A DNA stretch of 64,000 nucleotides from positions 62,001-126,000 of the forward strand of contig JACBXO010000002.1 in the NCBI GenBank assembly GCA_015863195.1. Reading direction: 5' to 3'. Below are positions 26,995-37,900 of the stretch, in pieces. The notes beneath the pieces are model-generated. The model searched no databases. It was not told where the DNA came from and saw only the letters and a program-made list of their open reading frames with translations. The position numbers and the translations under genes are program-made. The stretch is from Aerococcaceae bacterium DSM 111022. Lineage in GTDB: Bacteria; Bacillota; Bacilli; Lactobacillales; Aerococcaceae. The number at the start of each line of letters is the position of its first letter. Position 1 is the stretch's first letter.

Positions 26995-27936
26995 TTATAA
27001 TTTTATTAATCTCTCTAGAGCTTGCTCAAAACGCTCTGGTAATGGAGCAGTTACATTTACTTCTTCACCGGTAGTTGGATGTATAAAATGCAATTCATGA
27101 GCATGTAAATATTGACCATCTGATTCTTTAGCCAGTGTACCTCGCATCTCAGATATACCATGACGGTAGATTGGATCTCCAACTATCGGATGCCCGATAT
27201 ATTCAAAATGAACACGTATTTGATGTGTACGCCCTGTTTTAAGTTCTGCTTTGACTAAAGCAGCATTTTCATAATTTTGAATCACTTCATAGATTGTATA
27301 AGCTGATTTACCTTTCGCATTTACTGCAAAACGAGTCCGTTGACCAGCATCTCTACCAATAGGTACTTCGATAATTCCTTGAGGAATTTCAATCGGTTGA
27401 TTGACTAACGCTAAGTATGTACGCCCTAGTGAACGATCTTGCAATTGGGCACTCAGTGATTGATGTGATTTATCGTTTTTAGCAACAACCATAAGACCAG
27501 ATGTGTCCTTATCAATACGGTGAACAATACCAGGACGAATGTCAGAACTTCCTTTAGATAAATTATTTCCTAAATAGAACATTAATGCATTTACAACAGT
27601 ACCTGATTGGTGACCTTTTGCAGGATGAACGACCATACCCGCTGGTTTATTAACAACTAATACATCATCATCTTCATATACAATATCTAAAGGAATATCT
27701 TCCGGTTGGATATCTAGTGACTCTTCTGCAGGTATATTAATTTCAATTTTTTCAGTACCTTGTAATTTGAAATTAGCTTTTTGGACTTTACCATCAACTA
27801 AGATATTATCTTGTTTAATTAAATCCTGAATTTGTGTGCGGCTTAAATCTAATTCTTTTACTTCTTGACTTAAAACTTTATCTAAACGACCAATTTGACC
27901 GTTTAATTGTAGTTCAATGTTATCTAAATGATTCAA
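26995..27936 (-). CDS. RluA/RluD-family pseudouridine synthase
   Basis: A 313-residue rRNA-modifying enzyme. An S4 RNA-binding domain (about 12-75) precedes the catalytic domain with HRIDKDTSGL, catalytic aspartate D142, plus KPAGMVVHPAKGHQ and KTGRTHQIRVH. It is the usual partner of lspA in Firmicutes (YlyB in Bacillus). The start codon is TTG at 27936, overlapping the lspA stop by four bases (TTGA). The exact uridine target cannot be read from sequence. Confidence 0.9.
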   Translation of the reverse strand: MNHLDNIELQLNGQIGRLDKVLSQEVKELDLSRTQIQDLIKQDNILVDGKVQKANFKLQGTEKIEINIPAEESLDIQPEDIPLDIVYEDDDVLVVNKPAGMVVHPAKGHQSGTVVNALMFYLGNNLSKGSSDIRPGIVHRIDKDTSGLMVVAKNDKSHQSLSAQLQDRSLGRTYLALVNQPIEIPQGIIEVPIGRDAGQRTRFAVNAKGKSAYTIYEVIQNYENAALVKAELKTGRTHQIRVHFEYIGHPIVGDPIYRHGISEMRGTLAKESDGQYLHAHELHFIHPTTGEEVNVTAPLPERFEQALERLIKL

Positions 27937-28391
27937 ATGACATGCTCCTCTTCTGGGGTGATAATAGTAACGATCATTAAACCGACGATACCGACGGTTA
28001 GCGCCATATCGGCGATATTAAAAACGGGAAAATCAATAAAAGTTAAATGAAACATATCAACGACATATCCAAGTATGATGCGGTCAATTAAATTCCCAAT
28101 GGCTCCAGATAAAATCATCCCAAGCCATATTAGTTGAGTCCAAGACTTTTCTTTGTTTTTAATAATAATTCGGATAAGTATAACGATAATAATTAATGTG
28201 ATAACAATAAAAAATGTACGCTGACCTGATAAAATGCCCCATCCGGCACCATCATTACGTATATAAGTGAAATTTAAGACATTATCAATGATCGCTTTTG
28301 TTTCATTGGGCTGAAATTGATTATGAATATAAATTTTAAGAAATTGATCACAAAATAACAAAAAAATTCCGGTAAGAATTGTGACTAACAT
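27933..28391 (-). CDS. lspA: Lipoprotein signal peptidase (signal peptidase II)
   Basis: A 152-residue membrane aspartic protease that cleaves prolipoprotein signal peptides. Four helices are visible. The catalytic aspartates are D103 in GNLIDR and D128 in FNIADMAL. FTYIRNDGAGWGIL is the other conserved box. It is translationally coupled to the pseudouridine synthase gene. Several lipoprotein substrates with proper lipoboxes are encoded next door. Confidence 0.95.
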   Translation of the reverse strand: MLVTILTGIFLLFCDQFLKIYIHNQFQPNETKAIIDNVLNFTYIRNDGAGWGILSGQRTFFIVITLIIIVILIRIIIKNKEKSWTQLIWLGMILSGAIGNLIDRIILGYVVDMFHLTFIDFPVFNIADMALTVGIVGLMIVTIITPEEEHVI

Positions 28392-28434
28392 AACATGAAA
28401 CCCCTTTATTTTTATGGAAATTTATTGAAAAGAA

Positions 28435-28463
28435 TTGAATTGACAATATTTATATTATATACT
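28435..28463 (+). promoter_or_regulatory. Promoter of the two-lipoprotein operon
   Basis: TTGAAT (28435-28440) and TATACT (28458-28463) with a 17-base spacer, 46 bases before the ATG. Confidence 0.55.
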
Positions 28464-28509
28464 AGTTTGAGTTATAAAGAAAATACAAGAGACATACTAA
28501 GGAGTCATT

Positions 28510-29148
28510 ATGAAAAATAAAACGAAATTAATAATCCTTCCAATTGTATTGTTAATCTTGGCTGGTTGTAGTCAATCTGTTGAACGAGCAGATAGAACTA
28601 TTACATTAATTCAAGATAATATGACAAGTGTTATAAACCTTATCAGTGAGATTCAATTTAATGAACAAGGATTACAAGAACAATTTGAAGAAATGATAAA
28701 TTCTGAGCAAGAGTTGCAAGCCTTCCAAAATGAAGAAGCTAATATTTATACTAATATCAATCAAAGAAGTGAGTATTTAACTCAACTTGAAGAAAATCGC
28801 ACCAATTTGGTTGATTTAAGAGAAGAGATTAATGCTCAATCTGAACGCGATGAATTACCAAGCGATCAAGTGACTCAGGTAGATCAAAACCTTGAACAAT
28901 TAGTCGGTCATCTAGAAACATATATCAATGATTACCAGACAAATTTAGAAATTGAGCAACAATTATACGAATCTTTAGCTAACCCTGACTTAGACTATAC
29001 GCAATTCTTTAGTCTATTTGATCAAATCAGTATTATTACGACAAATAATCAAATGAATCTGGAAAAAGTGATTCAATATGTCGAACCAATCAATACCGTT
29101 TTAATCAATATCAAAGTTCATTTAGCTAACTTGCAAGAAGCGAGCTAG
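28510..29148 (+). CDS. YkyA-like cell-wall-associated lipoprotein
   Basis: A 212-residue lipoprotein. The signal peptide ends in the lipobox LAGC (C20), followed by a long, acidic, almost entirely helical region with many Q, E, N and L residues, likely coiled coil. This matches the YkyA type of putative cell-wall-binding lipoprotein (PF10368). Function is unknown. It is 13 bases upstream of a second lipoprotein gene with a GAGGAG site, so the two are cotranscribed. Confidence 0.75.
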   Translation: MKNKTKLIILPIVLLILAGCSQSVERADRTITLIQDNMTSVINLISEIQFNEQGLQEQFEEMINSEQELQAFQNEEANIYTNINQRSEYLTQLEENRTNLVDLREEINAQSERDELPSDQVTQVDQNLEQLVGHLETYINDYQTNLEIEQQLYESLANPDLDYTQFFSLFDQISIITTNNQMNLEKVIQYVEPINTVLINIKVHLANLQEAS

Positions 29149-29161
29149 AGAGGAGACTTAT

Positions 29162-30568
29162 ATGTTACCAAAAAAATATTTTATCAAAAGGATTGGCTTC
29201 GGTCTACTATTACTTTTATCCATTGTAATTTTAGCTGCTTGTCAAAGCAGTAATCAAAACTCTGAGGAAACAACATCAGAAGTTCAAGTTCCAGAAATTG
29301 GCTACAAATATGAGCAAGCAGAAGTGGATGATTTCCACGGACGTCAAGCAATCAATGATACTGCCCGTTATGAAAACATTACTTTAAATCAAAATAGTTA
29401 TTTAACTGAACCAGAAAACTTACCACAATCACTTTACTATGATTCAGGCATTAATATACCTTATCCTGAAGATGGTGTGCGTGGCGTTTACTTAACGGCT
29501 GCCAATGTTGCTGACCCTGAATATTTCCAAGAAATTGTCTCATATATTGATCAAACCGATCTTAATGCTGTAGTTATTGACTTTAAAGATGACTGGGGAC
29601 ATATTATCCCGCCTAATAGCTCAGAAAACTCAATGGTCCAACAAAATACCATTGAAGAAGTTGATTACCGTGCTATTCTCGAAGTCCTAGAAGAACACAA
29701 AATTTATCCAATTGCACGTATTACAACATTTAAAGATAACTTATTATCTGATCAACGCCCTGACCTATCATTTATTGATCCAGAAACTGGGGACGTTTGG
29801 TCTGATGCAAATGGTGCTCAATTTATTAATCCATTTATGCAAGAAACTTGGGATTATGTGATCGATGTAGCGACAGAAGCTGCAAAAATGGGATTCAAAG
29901 ACATTCAATTTGACTATGTTCGTTTCCCTGAAGGTTTCTTTGAATGGGCTGAAGACTTAGAATATGAAATTGGTTACTATGAGAAATTTGTTTCTGAAGA
30001 TCCTGAAGCAAAAGGTTACGAACGAGTAGCTGCAATCAATGATTTCCTAGCTTATTCACAACAACAATTAGGCCCTTACGGAGTAGAAGTTTCAGCGGAT
30101 ATTTTTGGGTATACTACCGTCGCCAGAGACACTTATGACGTTCGTGGTATTGGTCAAAACTTCTCACAAATGGCAGAGCAAGTTGATACCGTTTCAGCAA
30201 TGATATACCCTTCTCACTGGGGAATGGAGTTCTTCGGAATTACTTACCCTGACCTCTATCCATTTGAAGTGGTCGATAATTATATGTATGCTGAAAATAA
30301 TGCTTTAAGTACAGTAGAAAATGAAGTAAACACACGTCCTTGGTTACAAGACTTTACAGATACTTCTCTACCTGCAGGAACTTACCAAACATATGGTCCC
30401 GAACAAGTTCAAGCGCAAATTAACGCCTTAGCACTTCATGGCGTCAATGAATTCTTACTATGGAATGCCGGTGGTTACTATACACCAGGCGTTGACTACA
30501 CACCACAACTTGACCAACAAGTTGCAGCAGAAGAATCTATGCCTGTTTATGAAAGTTCACAATATTAA
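29162..30568 (+). CDS. DUF4015 glycoside-hydrolase-like lipoprotein
   Basis: A 468-residue surface lipoprotein with lipobox LAAC (C27) and a low-complexity Ser/Glu/Gln spacer. A TIM-barrel domain of the DUF4015 putative glycosyl hydrolase family (PF13200) follows: RGVYLTAANVADPEYF, NAVVIDFKDDWG, PIARITTFKDN, DIQFDYVRFPEG and VSADIFGYTT. Acidic residues in IDFKDD and QFDYVRFP are candidate catalytic groups by family analogy. It probably acts on cell-wall or surface polysaccharide. A clear terminator follows. Confidence 0.85.
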   Translation: MLPKKYFIKRIGFGLLLLLSIVILAACQSSNQNSEETTSEVQVPEIGYKYEQAEVDDFHGRQAINDTARYENITLNQNSYLTEPENLPQSLYYDSGINIPYPEDGVRGVYLTAANVADPEYFQEIVSYIDQTDLNAVVIDFKDDWGHIIPPNSSENSMVQQNTIEEVDYRAILEVLEEHKIYPIARITTFKDNLLSDQRPDLSFIDPETGDVWSDANGAQFINPFMQETWDYVIDVATEAAKMGFKDIQFDYVRFPEGFFEWAEDLEYEIGYYEKFVSEDPEAKGYERVAAINDFLAYSQQQLGPYGVEVSADIFGYTTVARDTYDVRGIGQNFSQMAEQVDTVSAMIYPSHWGMEFFGITYPDLYPFEVVDNYMYAENNALSTVENEVNTRPWLQDFTDTSLPAGTYQTYGPEQVQAQINALALHGVNEFLLWNAGGYYTPGVDYTPQLDQQVAAEESMPVYESSQY

Positions 30569-30575
30569 TATTTAA

Positions 30576-30607
30576 AGCACTCGCCTTATAAAGCGAGTGT
30601 TTTTTTA
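30576..30607 (+). terminator. Terminator of the two-lipoprotein operon
   Basis: CACTCGC / GCGAGTG stem with an 8-nt loop and seven T, 9 bases past the stop. Confidence 0.9.
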
Positions 30608-30648
30608 TTTCCAACATTTTATGATAAGATTTATACGAGGTGAAAAGT

Positions 30649-31011
30649 ATGCAGGAGATAAAATTGAAACGTAGCTACGATGATAAAGAATATGGAGATG
30701 GCATCAGAATCTTAGTCGATCGCTTATGGCCTCGTGGCGTGAAAAAAGAAGCGCTAAAACATGATAAATGGATTAAGGATATCGCACCGTCTTCAAATTT
30801 ACGTCAATCCTTTCATGATAATAATGACTTTAAAACTTTTAAATCTGCTTATATCAAGGAACTAAACAATAATCCAGCTGCAAACGACTTCTCTGAAAAA
30901 GTTAAAGACATACTAAAAGACCGTCATGTCACGCTTCTTTTCTCTGCCAAAGATACAGATCATAACAATGCTGTCATTTTAAAAGAGTGGTTATTAAATA
31001 AAATACAATAA
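30649..31011 (+). CDS. DUF488 (YeaO-like) protein
   Basis: A 120-residue cytosolic protein of the DUF488 family. It has the pattern KRSYDDKEYGDGIRILVDRLWPRGVKK, the WIKDIAPSSNLRQSFH box and VTLLFSAKDTDHNNAVIL. Function is unknown. The ATG at 30649 fits the GAGGTG binding site; a GTG at 30640 lies inside that site and is rejected. A strong bidirectional terminator follows. Confidence 0.85.
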   Translation: MQEIKLKRSYDDKEYGDGIRILVDRLWPRGVKKEALKHDKWIKDIAPSSNLRQSFHDNNDFKTFKSAYIKELNNNPAANDFSEKVKDILKDRHVTLLFSAKDTDHNNAVILKEWLLNKIQ

Positions 31012-31060
31012 ATAAAAACTTCTAGCTGAGTTGGTTTCAACATTAGCTAGAAGTTTTTTA
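31012..31060. terminator. Bidirectional terminator between DUF488 gene and rexA
   Basis: A perfect 13-bp stem (31015-31027 with 31045-31057) and T runs; it separates the convergent units. Confidence 0.88.
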
Positions 31061-31145
31061 TTTAATACTTATTAAATCTTCGATAATAATCTTTTGTCCT
31101 AAATAAAATATTTATCTGGTTCTTTTCTCTATACCATACTTTTCC

Positions 31146-34100
31146 TTAAGCTTTAAAACTGACGAAATCTGTCATATCCACTACTTCTTCAAAATCTAAT
31201 AAGACTAGATAGACATTTGAGACTGGTTTATTTTTCGCTAAACTCAACGCTTCACGGTATAAACTCATTTGGAAACGGTAAGTTTCTTCTAAACTTGCTA
31301 TTTGTTCTTGTTTAGAATAAGCACCATAAGCGCGGTATTGATTCGTTTTGTAGTCTAACATCACAATATGGTCATCAAATTCAAGGTAACCATCGATGAC
31401 ACCATGAACTAACAGTTGATTGTCAGCCAATTCAGTTAATTGCTCTTTCTGTAATTGTCTCTTAAATAATTTTTGAGCTGGAATGGAATATGAAAATGCC
31501 ATCTCTTTTTTTAATTTTTCTTGATGTTGAATCAATAACTGCCCTAATTTTGAGGACAAGAAATTTAATATGTGATTTTGATTGATAATTTTCAAATCCG
31601 AGTCAGTTATCTGACGTGTTTTCAGTAAAGTTTCAATCTGTGATTGATAGATACTTTCTAAATCAGCTTCTTTAAATGAGGAAAAATCCAATAATTGTAA
31701 GACATAATGCGTTAATGTTCCGCGGTCTGTCGTTTGAATTTGTTGTTGATTGATAAATTGCGGTTCATTAAAAGTATCTTCTGTATATCTTATTCCCTGA
31801 ATGCCTTCTGAAAGACTCGTTTGTGGTGCTTCTTGATTTGGCCGACGGTCAGCAAAATAAGAAAGCTTTTCAATTCTCGGCTCTTCATATAATCGTTTCA
31901 ACTCCGATACCGATTGATAGCTAGACGTGTGGCTTGAAAGTTCAAAGCGGTAAGAAGCAGACATTAATTGTTCAACCGTTTGAAGTCCTTTAATATCTGG
32001 CGTTCTTGGGTCTCTAACCGCAGTAATTAATTCATTTAGATAATTATCAAATTGATTTTGATAACTAGGTATTGGCATTTGTTGTTGGATTAATGACTGA
32101 TCAATAAAATGAATATCAATGTCATCAACACTTACGCCAGACTGGCCTTTTTCAGGACGATTAACCGCAATGGCTTGCATCATCCATTTCAACCAAGTAT
32201 CAGCAGATTGACGAAGATAATCATTGGCTAAGAGTGGCTGATTTGAAGTCATTTCCCGAACCTGTTCAGTTCCCTCTTCCCATTTCTCTTCCGTTTTAAT
32301 CGTTCCCACGATAATTAATTGTTGTTCACTTCTTGTAAAAGCAACATATAATTTACGCATTTCTTCAGCTTTTAAGCGTTTCTCTTGTTCAATCTTCATC
32401 GCTTTTTTAATCAATGAATAATAACGCACATGATGTTCGCTATCATAATAATCACTCGAGATACCATGATTTTTAGACATCATCACTTTCGCCCTTGTAT
32501 CCATTAAATTGAATTTCTTATTGGTATTAATTAAATAAACAACTGGGAACTCCAAACCTTTAGAAGCATGGACAGTCATTAAACGTACAACATTTTGATC
32601 TGCATCGATTAATACTGGTTCAGCCAAATCTTGTTCAGACTGCATCACTTGTTCAATATAGTGAACAAATCCAGATAAACTCTTAAATTGACCACCAGAA
32701 AAATCTGCTGCTCTTTGGTATAAGGCATGTAAGTTGGCTTGACGTTGGTTACCATTACTTAGTCCTGCTACATAATCCAAAAAGTTCGTTTCTAAGTATA
32801 TTTGCCAAATTACATCCACAATCGGTTCAGTTTGAACTTGACTGCGCCATTTATTAATCTGACTTAAGAAATCAACTAATTTTTCCTTTAATTGCTGAGA
32901 CACTTCATCGACCCACTCTGCTTCAACAAAATCGAGAACTGCTTCATAGAAATCACCTTTTTTATGATGGATACGAATTTGACTTAATTCTTCATCGGTT
33001 AATCCCACAAAATAAGAACGTAATACCGCAACAAGAGGAATATCTTGCATTGGATTATCAATAATTCGGAGTAGCGCTAATATAATTTGTACTTCTTGCC
33101 TTTGGAAATAACTCTCAATTTTTTGCGATAATATCGGGATATTATATTGTGTGAAAATCTGTTGAATTTGAATAAAACTATTTTTTGCTGAAGATAAAAT
33201 GGTCATATCTTTAAACTCGATTGGTCTAAAGTTACCTAGTTTTTTATCATAGATCAGCTCTTTCGTTTTAACACGGCGCATCATATCTTGTGCAATAATA
33301 TGAATTTCACCTTCTAATCCGGTTAATTCGCTTAACTCATCATCTTCTTCAGAGGTATCTTCAGAAACATTAACCAACAACTGTGTCTTTAATTGACTAA
33401 CACTTGCTTGTTCAATAAATTCACCATTACCCGGAATTAAAAATTCATTGAGTCCATAATCCATTTCCGCTACTTTTTCATCCATAATCCGTTCAAAGAT
33501 ATAATTGGTAAATTGAAGCACTTCCGGACGTGAACGATAATTGCGGTTAAGTAAAATCAAATGATTATTCGGATCAGCTTCATAGGCTTGATAACGTTCT
33601 AAGAATAAACGCGGTTCAGCCATCCGGAAACCATAAATCGACTGCTTCACATCTCCTACCATAAACAAGTTCCCTGGTTGGTCAGCCACGCGTTCTCTGG
33701 ACAACCACGATAAAATAGCTCCTTGAATATCATTAATATCTTGATACTCATCAACAAGCACTTCTTCAAATTGACGCTGGTAAAATTCAGCAGCAGGACT
33801 TGCTACTCGTTCTCCAGTCTCTGGATTTTGAATCGTTAATAAATCTAAAGTCATATGTTCCAAATCAGTATAATCGATGATTTCCATCTGTGATTTATAA
33901 TCCGCTAAATCGGTCATATAACGCTTAGATAATGCGATTAAACTTTCCAAAATGGGGAAGACACGAGACTCAATTTCAGCTTGTGAATCAAATGAATATG
34001 GAAACACTGAAAGGATATCCTTTTCAATCATTTTCTTCGCCTGATCTCTTAACCCCTTCATCTCATTGATTGCATCATAATCATCATTCTTTTTACTGTT

Positions 34101-34991
34101 ATTTGGCCATTTATCAAAGGTAAATGCTTGGACAATTTGAATGGCACGTGCCACCTCATTTTGATGGAAGGCCTCATATAAGGAACTAGTCATTTCTTGA
34201 TCATTGTCTAAAACGGGTGCATATTTCTCGATGATATCATTTTGACAGCCCGCTAAAATTTCTTGAGCTTCTGTTAATAATTGACTCGCACTAAAACAAG
34301 TCGCTAGTAATTGCGGTTTTAATGTTGCAGCATACAATTCTGACTCTAAAAAGGCATCGAAGTTAGCATATTGCTTACTTGCGGTTTCTAACCACTGATC
34401 AGGATTTGGATGCGACATAGCAAAACGGTAAATACTCAACACAATTTCAAATAATGGCTCATCTGATCGTCCACTACCAAAAATGTTTAATAATTGTTGG
34501 TATTTATTTCGTGTAGTTTTATCTTCCATTACTTCCGCTACTAAATCTTCCCACACGCGTTCTTGAATCATCAACAATTGAGTGTTATCTGTGACTAAAT
34601 CGAAGTTAGGATTTAAATCTTTCAAATAAAAAAATTGCTGGATCACTCGTAAACAGAAACTATGTAGTGTTCGGATATCTGAAGACTTTACCTTCCGAAG
34701 TTGCTCGAGAATATTGGCCTGTTCTTCTCCAGTAGATTCAGTGACAGCAGCCTTGAGACGTGTTTCTAGACGCTCTTTCATTTCGCCAGCAGCCGCTTCG
34801 GTAAAGGTCACAACCAACATTTCGTCAACTTCGGCGTAACCCGAATTAATATGGTTTAAAATGCGTTCAATTAAAACGGTTGTTTTACCTGAACCAGCAG
34901 AGGCTGAAATCAGGATATTGCCGCCTTTTTGATGGATTGCTTGCCACTGTTCTTCGTTAAATGGTGAATTACTTGGTTTTACAGGAATCAT
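31146..34991 (-). CDS. addA: ATP-dependent helicase/nuclease subunit A (RexA/AddA)
   Basis: A 1281-residue UvrD-type helicase with a C-terminal RecB-family nuclease; with the B subunit it resects double-strand breaks for recombination. Motifs in order: Walker A ASAGSGKTT (30-38), DEYQDIND (motif II), VGDVKQSIYGFR (III), LNRNYRS (IV), TVHASKGLEFPVVYL (V), YVAFTRSEQQL (VI), and near the C-terminus the nuclease triad region GVIDGYLEFDDHIVMLDYKTNQ. It starts inside the end of the B subunit gene (four-base overlap). Lactic acid bacteria call it rexA. Confidence 0.95.
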   Translation of the reverse strand: MIPVKPSNSPFNEEQWQAIHQKGGNILISASAGSGKTTVLIERILNHINSGYAEVDEMLVVTFTEAAAGEMKERLETRLKAAVTESTGEEQANILEQLRKVKSSDIRTLHSFCLRVIQQFFYLKDLNPNFDLVTDNTQLLMIQERVWEDLVAEVMEDKTTRNKYQQLLNIFGSGRSDEPLFEIVLSIYRFAMSHPNPDQWLETASKQYANFDAFLESELYAATLKPQLLATCFSASQLLTEAQEILAGCQNDIIEKYAPVLDNDQEMTSSLYEAFHQNEVARAIQIVQAFTFDKWPNNSKKNDDYDAINEMKGLRDQAKKMIEKDILSVFPYSFDSQAEIESRVFPILESLIALSKRYMTDLADYKSQMEIIDYTDLEHMTLDLLTIQNPETGERVASPAAEFYQRQFEEVLVDEYQDINDIQGAILSWLSRERVADQPGNLFMVGDVKQSIYGFRMAEPRLFLERYQAYEADPNNHLILLNRNYRSRPEVLQFTNYIFERIMDEKVAEMDYGLNEFLIPGNGEFIEQASVSQLKTQLLVNVSEDTSEEDDELSELTGLEGEIHIIAQDMMRRVKTKELIYDKKLGNFRPIEFKDMTILSSAKNSFIQIQQIFTQYNIPILSQKIESYFQRQEVQIILALLRIIDNPMQDIPLVAVLRSYFVGLTDEELSQIRIHHKKGDFYEAVLDFVEAEWVDEVSQQLKEKLVDFLSQINKWRSQVQTEPIVDVIWQIYLETNFLDYVAGLSNGNQRQANLHALYQRAADFSGGQFKSLSGFVHYIEQVMQSEQDLAEPVLIDADQNVVRLMTVHASKGLEFPVVYLINTNKKFNLMDTRAKVMMSKNHGISSDYYDSEHHVRYYSLIKKAMKIEQEKRLKAEEMRKLYVAFTRSEQQLIIVGTIKTEEKWEEGTEQVREMTSNQPLLANDYLRQSADTWLKWMMQAIAVNRPEKGQSGVSVDDIDIHFIDQSLIQQQMPIPSYQNQFDNYLNELITAVRDPRTPDIKGLQTVEQLMSASYRFELSSHTSSYQSVSELKRLYEEPRIEKLSYFADRRPNQEAPQTSLSEGIQGIRYTEDTFNEPQFINQQQIQTTDRGTLTHYVLQLLDFSSFKEADLESIYQSQIETLLKTRQITDSDLKIINQNHILNFLSSKLGQLLIQHQEKLKKEMAFSYSIPAQKLFKRQLQKEQLTELADNQLLVHGVIDGYLEFDDHIVMLDYKTNQYRAYGAYSKQEQIASLEETYRFQMSLYREALSLAKNKPVSNVYLVLLDFEEVVDMTDFVSFKA

Positions 34992-37900
34992 GATTCATCC
35001 TCCTCTCCGGTTTCTAGCGCTTCGCGCATTTTGTTAATTGCTTGCTTTTTATCGACATTTTTCTCGCGGTAAGCACTATAATGTATCGTTGGGTCAAATC
35101 CAGCAATAATTTTCCATGGATAAGACACTGACGGTGTAAATCGTTCCAATTTAAAGGGACGTAGTGCAATTTTACCTGCGTGCATATCTTCACCTGCTTG
35201 TTTAATTAAATAGCGGACATACGCAAGTATTGTTTCCAGTGTCTCCTCTGTATAAACGCTGGAAGATGCCATGTATTTCCCATCTTTTTTCAGTGAAACA
35301 GGGAAAATTTGACTCTTATTCGATTCAGCCAGAGTCCCATCGATTGATTGTAATATTTCTTCATCGACTGTCACGAGCCCCGTTAAGCGATTTTCGTCTA
35401 GATATTGTTCCATTAATATTTCGTCGTCAGTTAATGTTTCTTGTGTCCCATTAATTTCCTTTTGACGAATTGCTTGATAAAAACCACCTAATGGTTTGGC
35501 GTCTTGATAATTTTTTAAGGCAATATCTAAATAAGTCAAAATTTGTAAATCTAAGCCATAATAAACATCCGTTAAATTAAATGGACGTTTACTTGATTTA
35601 TAATCAATAATTTCTAAATAGGAACCACTATTTTTAGTCACCCTGTCAATTCGGTCGATTTTACCACGCATGGTTAAAACCCCACCACTCGACAATTGAT
35701 AAGTATAACCTCTCAAAGGATATTGCGGATTATCCCCAAATAATGCCTCAGTTGCGATTGTTTTACTATCCACATGTGTATCGTAGACTTTCAGAATCCT
35801 GATTAGCCTTGAGAGTTCTTGATTCATTTGCTGATGAATTGCTTCATATCGCGGATGACTCGTCAAAATACGGTATTTATAATTATCCGCTAATTCTCTG
35901 GTCAAACGCACCATTTCTGAGCGAATATCTAACTCACTTAAATGTGCCAGTGACATATTTCTCGTTAACAAACTTTGTGTAAAATAATCCATAAAATCAT
36001 GGAAATAATCTCCGGTTGTTTGAGTATTTACCTCGAAGAGTTCCCGTTCACGTAATCTCAGTCCATATTGTAGGAAATGACTATAAGGGTCTTGATAATA
36101 TTGTTCAATATTTGAAACAGATAATGCTAGACGCTCACCAAATAAAGCCTGGGCTGTTTCTGGTTTAATATTTGTTGGTAGTTCTGTCGCTTTTTCTGTT
36201 GCCGTTAAAATATTAAAAATAGAGCGTGTACCACTTTCCTGGAACTGCTTTAATAATTTAATTAAATGCACTAAAACAGGCCTTGGTGCGGCCCCCGTTT
36301 GACGGTCATATTGATATAATTGCATCACTAATTGTTGAATCATCGGATAACGACCAAAATCAGTTTGAGCAAGTGGTCTTGTTCCTTGTGACTGATCGGT
36401 TAAAATATGCATTTTTAATGGCGTTGTTTGAATTAATTGATTAATAAAAGGCGACGATTCCCGCATCTCATCTAAGTTACCAACACTATAGGATAAATAG
36501 ATTTGTTCGGTCGCATTGAGCATTAATTGATACATTAAAAATGTATCTTGGCTGTTATTAAACTGGGCAGTATCAATTAAAACTTGATGCGGTAATAAAT
36601 GTTCACGCAGTAAAATTCGCTCTTGGGAAGATAGTAACGATTGGTCTTCACTGCGACTTGGTAATGTTTTATCGTCTAGTCCTAAAACAAAACAAACTTT
36701 TGCTGGATGTGTTTGTGGCGACTCCATATTCGTTACGACTACTTGGTCTAGCGTTGGTGGAATAATATGGTAAGTCGCTTCATCTAAGCCGGTCATAATT
36801 AATTTTCTAAAACCATCAAAATTCATTTCCATGTTCCCAAACAAAGTGTGAAATTCATCCAATAGTCCAATGAACACTTCCCAAACTTGTTCGTGACGTC
36901 TTGATAATTCCACTTCACCATTTTCAATCGCTGTGTCTCGTAATTGAATCATTGCTTCACGTAATTGTAAGCGATTAATTAACTGGTATAACCAATTTGC
37001 TGCATCTACTCCATTAAATGCCTTACTTAATGTTTTCAAGGCATTAGAGACAGTATTATTGACGAATTCACGGTAATAACTAGCTAGCTGATGATGTGTG
37101 AGTGTTGTTGGTCGGCCAAATGCATCTGTATAGAGCGTTTCCTCGGCTTCATACCACCGAAATGATGAATCAGTGAAACGGTAAGATTGATAACCATTTT
37201 TTAGCAATATATTTTCAAATAATGCTAAACGATGCGTTTCTTCAGCAGCTATTTGTGTTTCATCGTACTCGACCCCTGACTCTTGAAGCGGTATTTGAAT
37301 AAGTACAGATTTAAGGAGCGATATAATATCTGTAATTTGACCATGATAAGCTTTCAAATTAAAAATGGTCTCAATTAGCTGAACAAAGGGATGTTCTGCC
37401 ATTGCCATTTCATGGTCATAAAAATAAGGTATTTGATTCATATTGAAAAAGGCAGGAATGACTTGCTGATACAATGACATATCACGCGTTACAACTAAAA
37501 TATCTTGATAACGATATCCATCCGTCGTCACTAACTGGTGAATTTGATTGCTGACATGTTTAACTTCTGATTGAATATGGTCGTATTGTGTCAGATGGTG
37601 TGTTTGGCTTGTTTGTTGAACCGGTTTTTGTGGCGAGTTTAAACCGATGGACTGATTTACTTTAAACTGCTCGGCCATTGCTAACATATTTTCATGATAA
37701 TTAAAAGTAGCAGCTGAATTTACCGTGATATTTGGTAAAATTTCGATGCCAAATTGTTGACATAATAATGAAACTTGATGGTATGTTTGTTTGAAGGTTT
37801 CATAAAGTGGTTCATATCCGGAAAGTTTCAAGTGCTCCTGAGTAATTGGTAATGTCATCCAAACATGTTCACTTACACGTGCTAAATCAATCACTGTATT

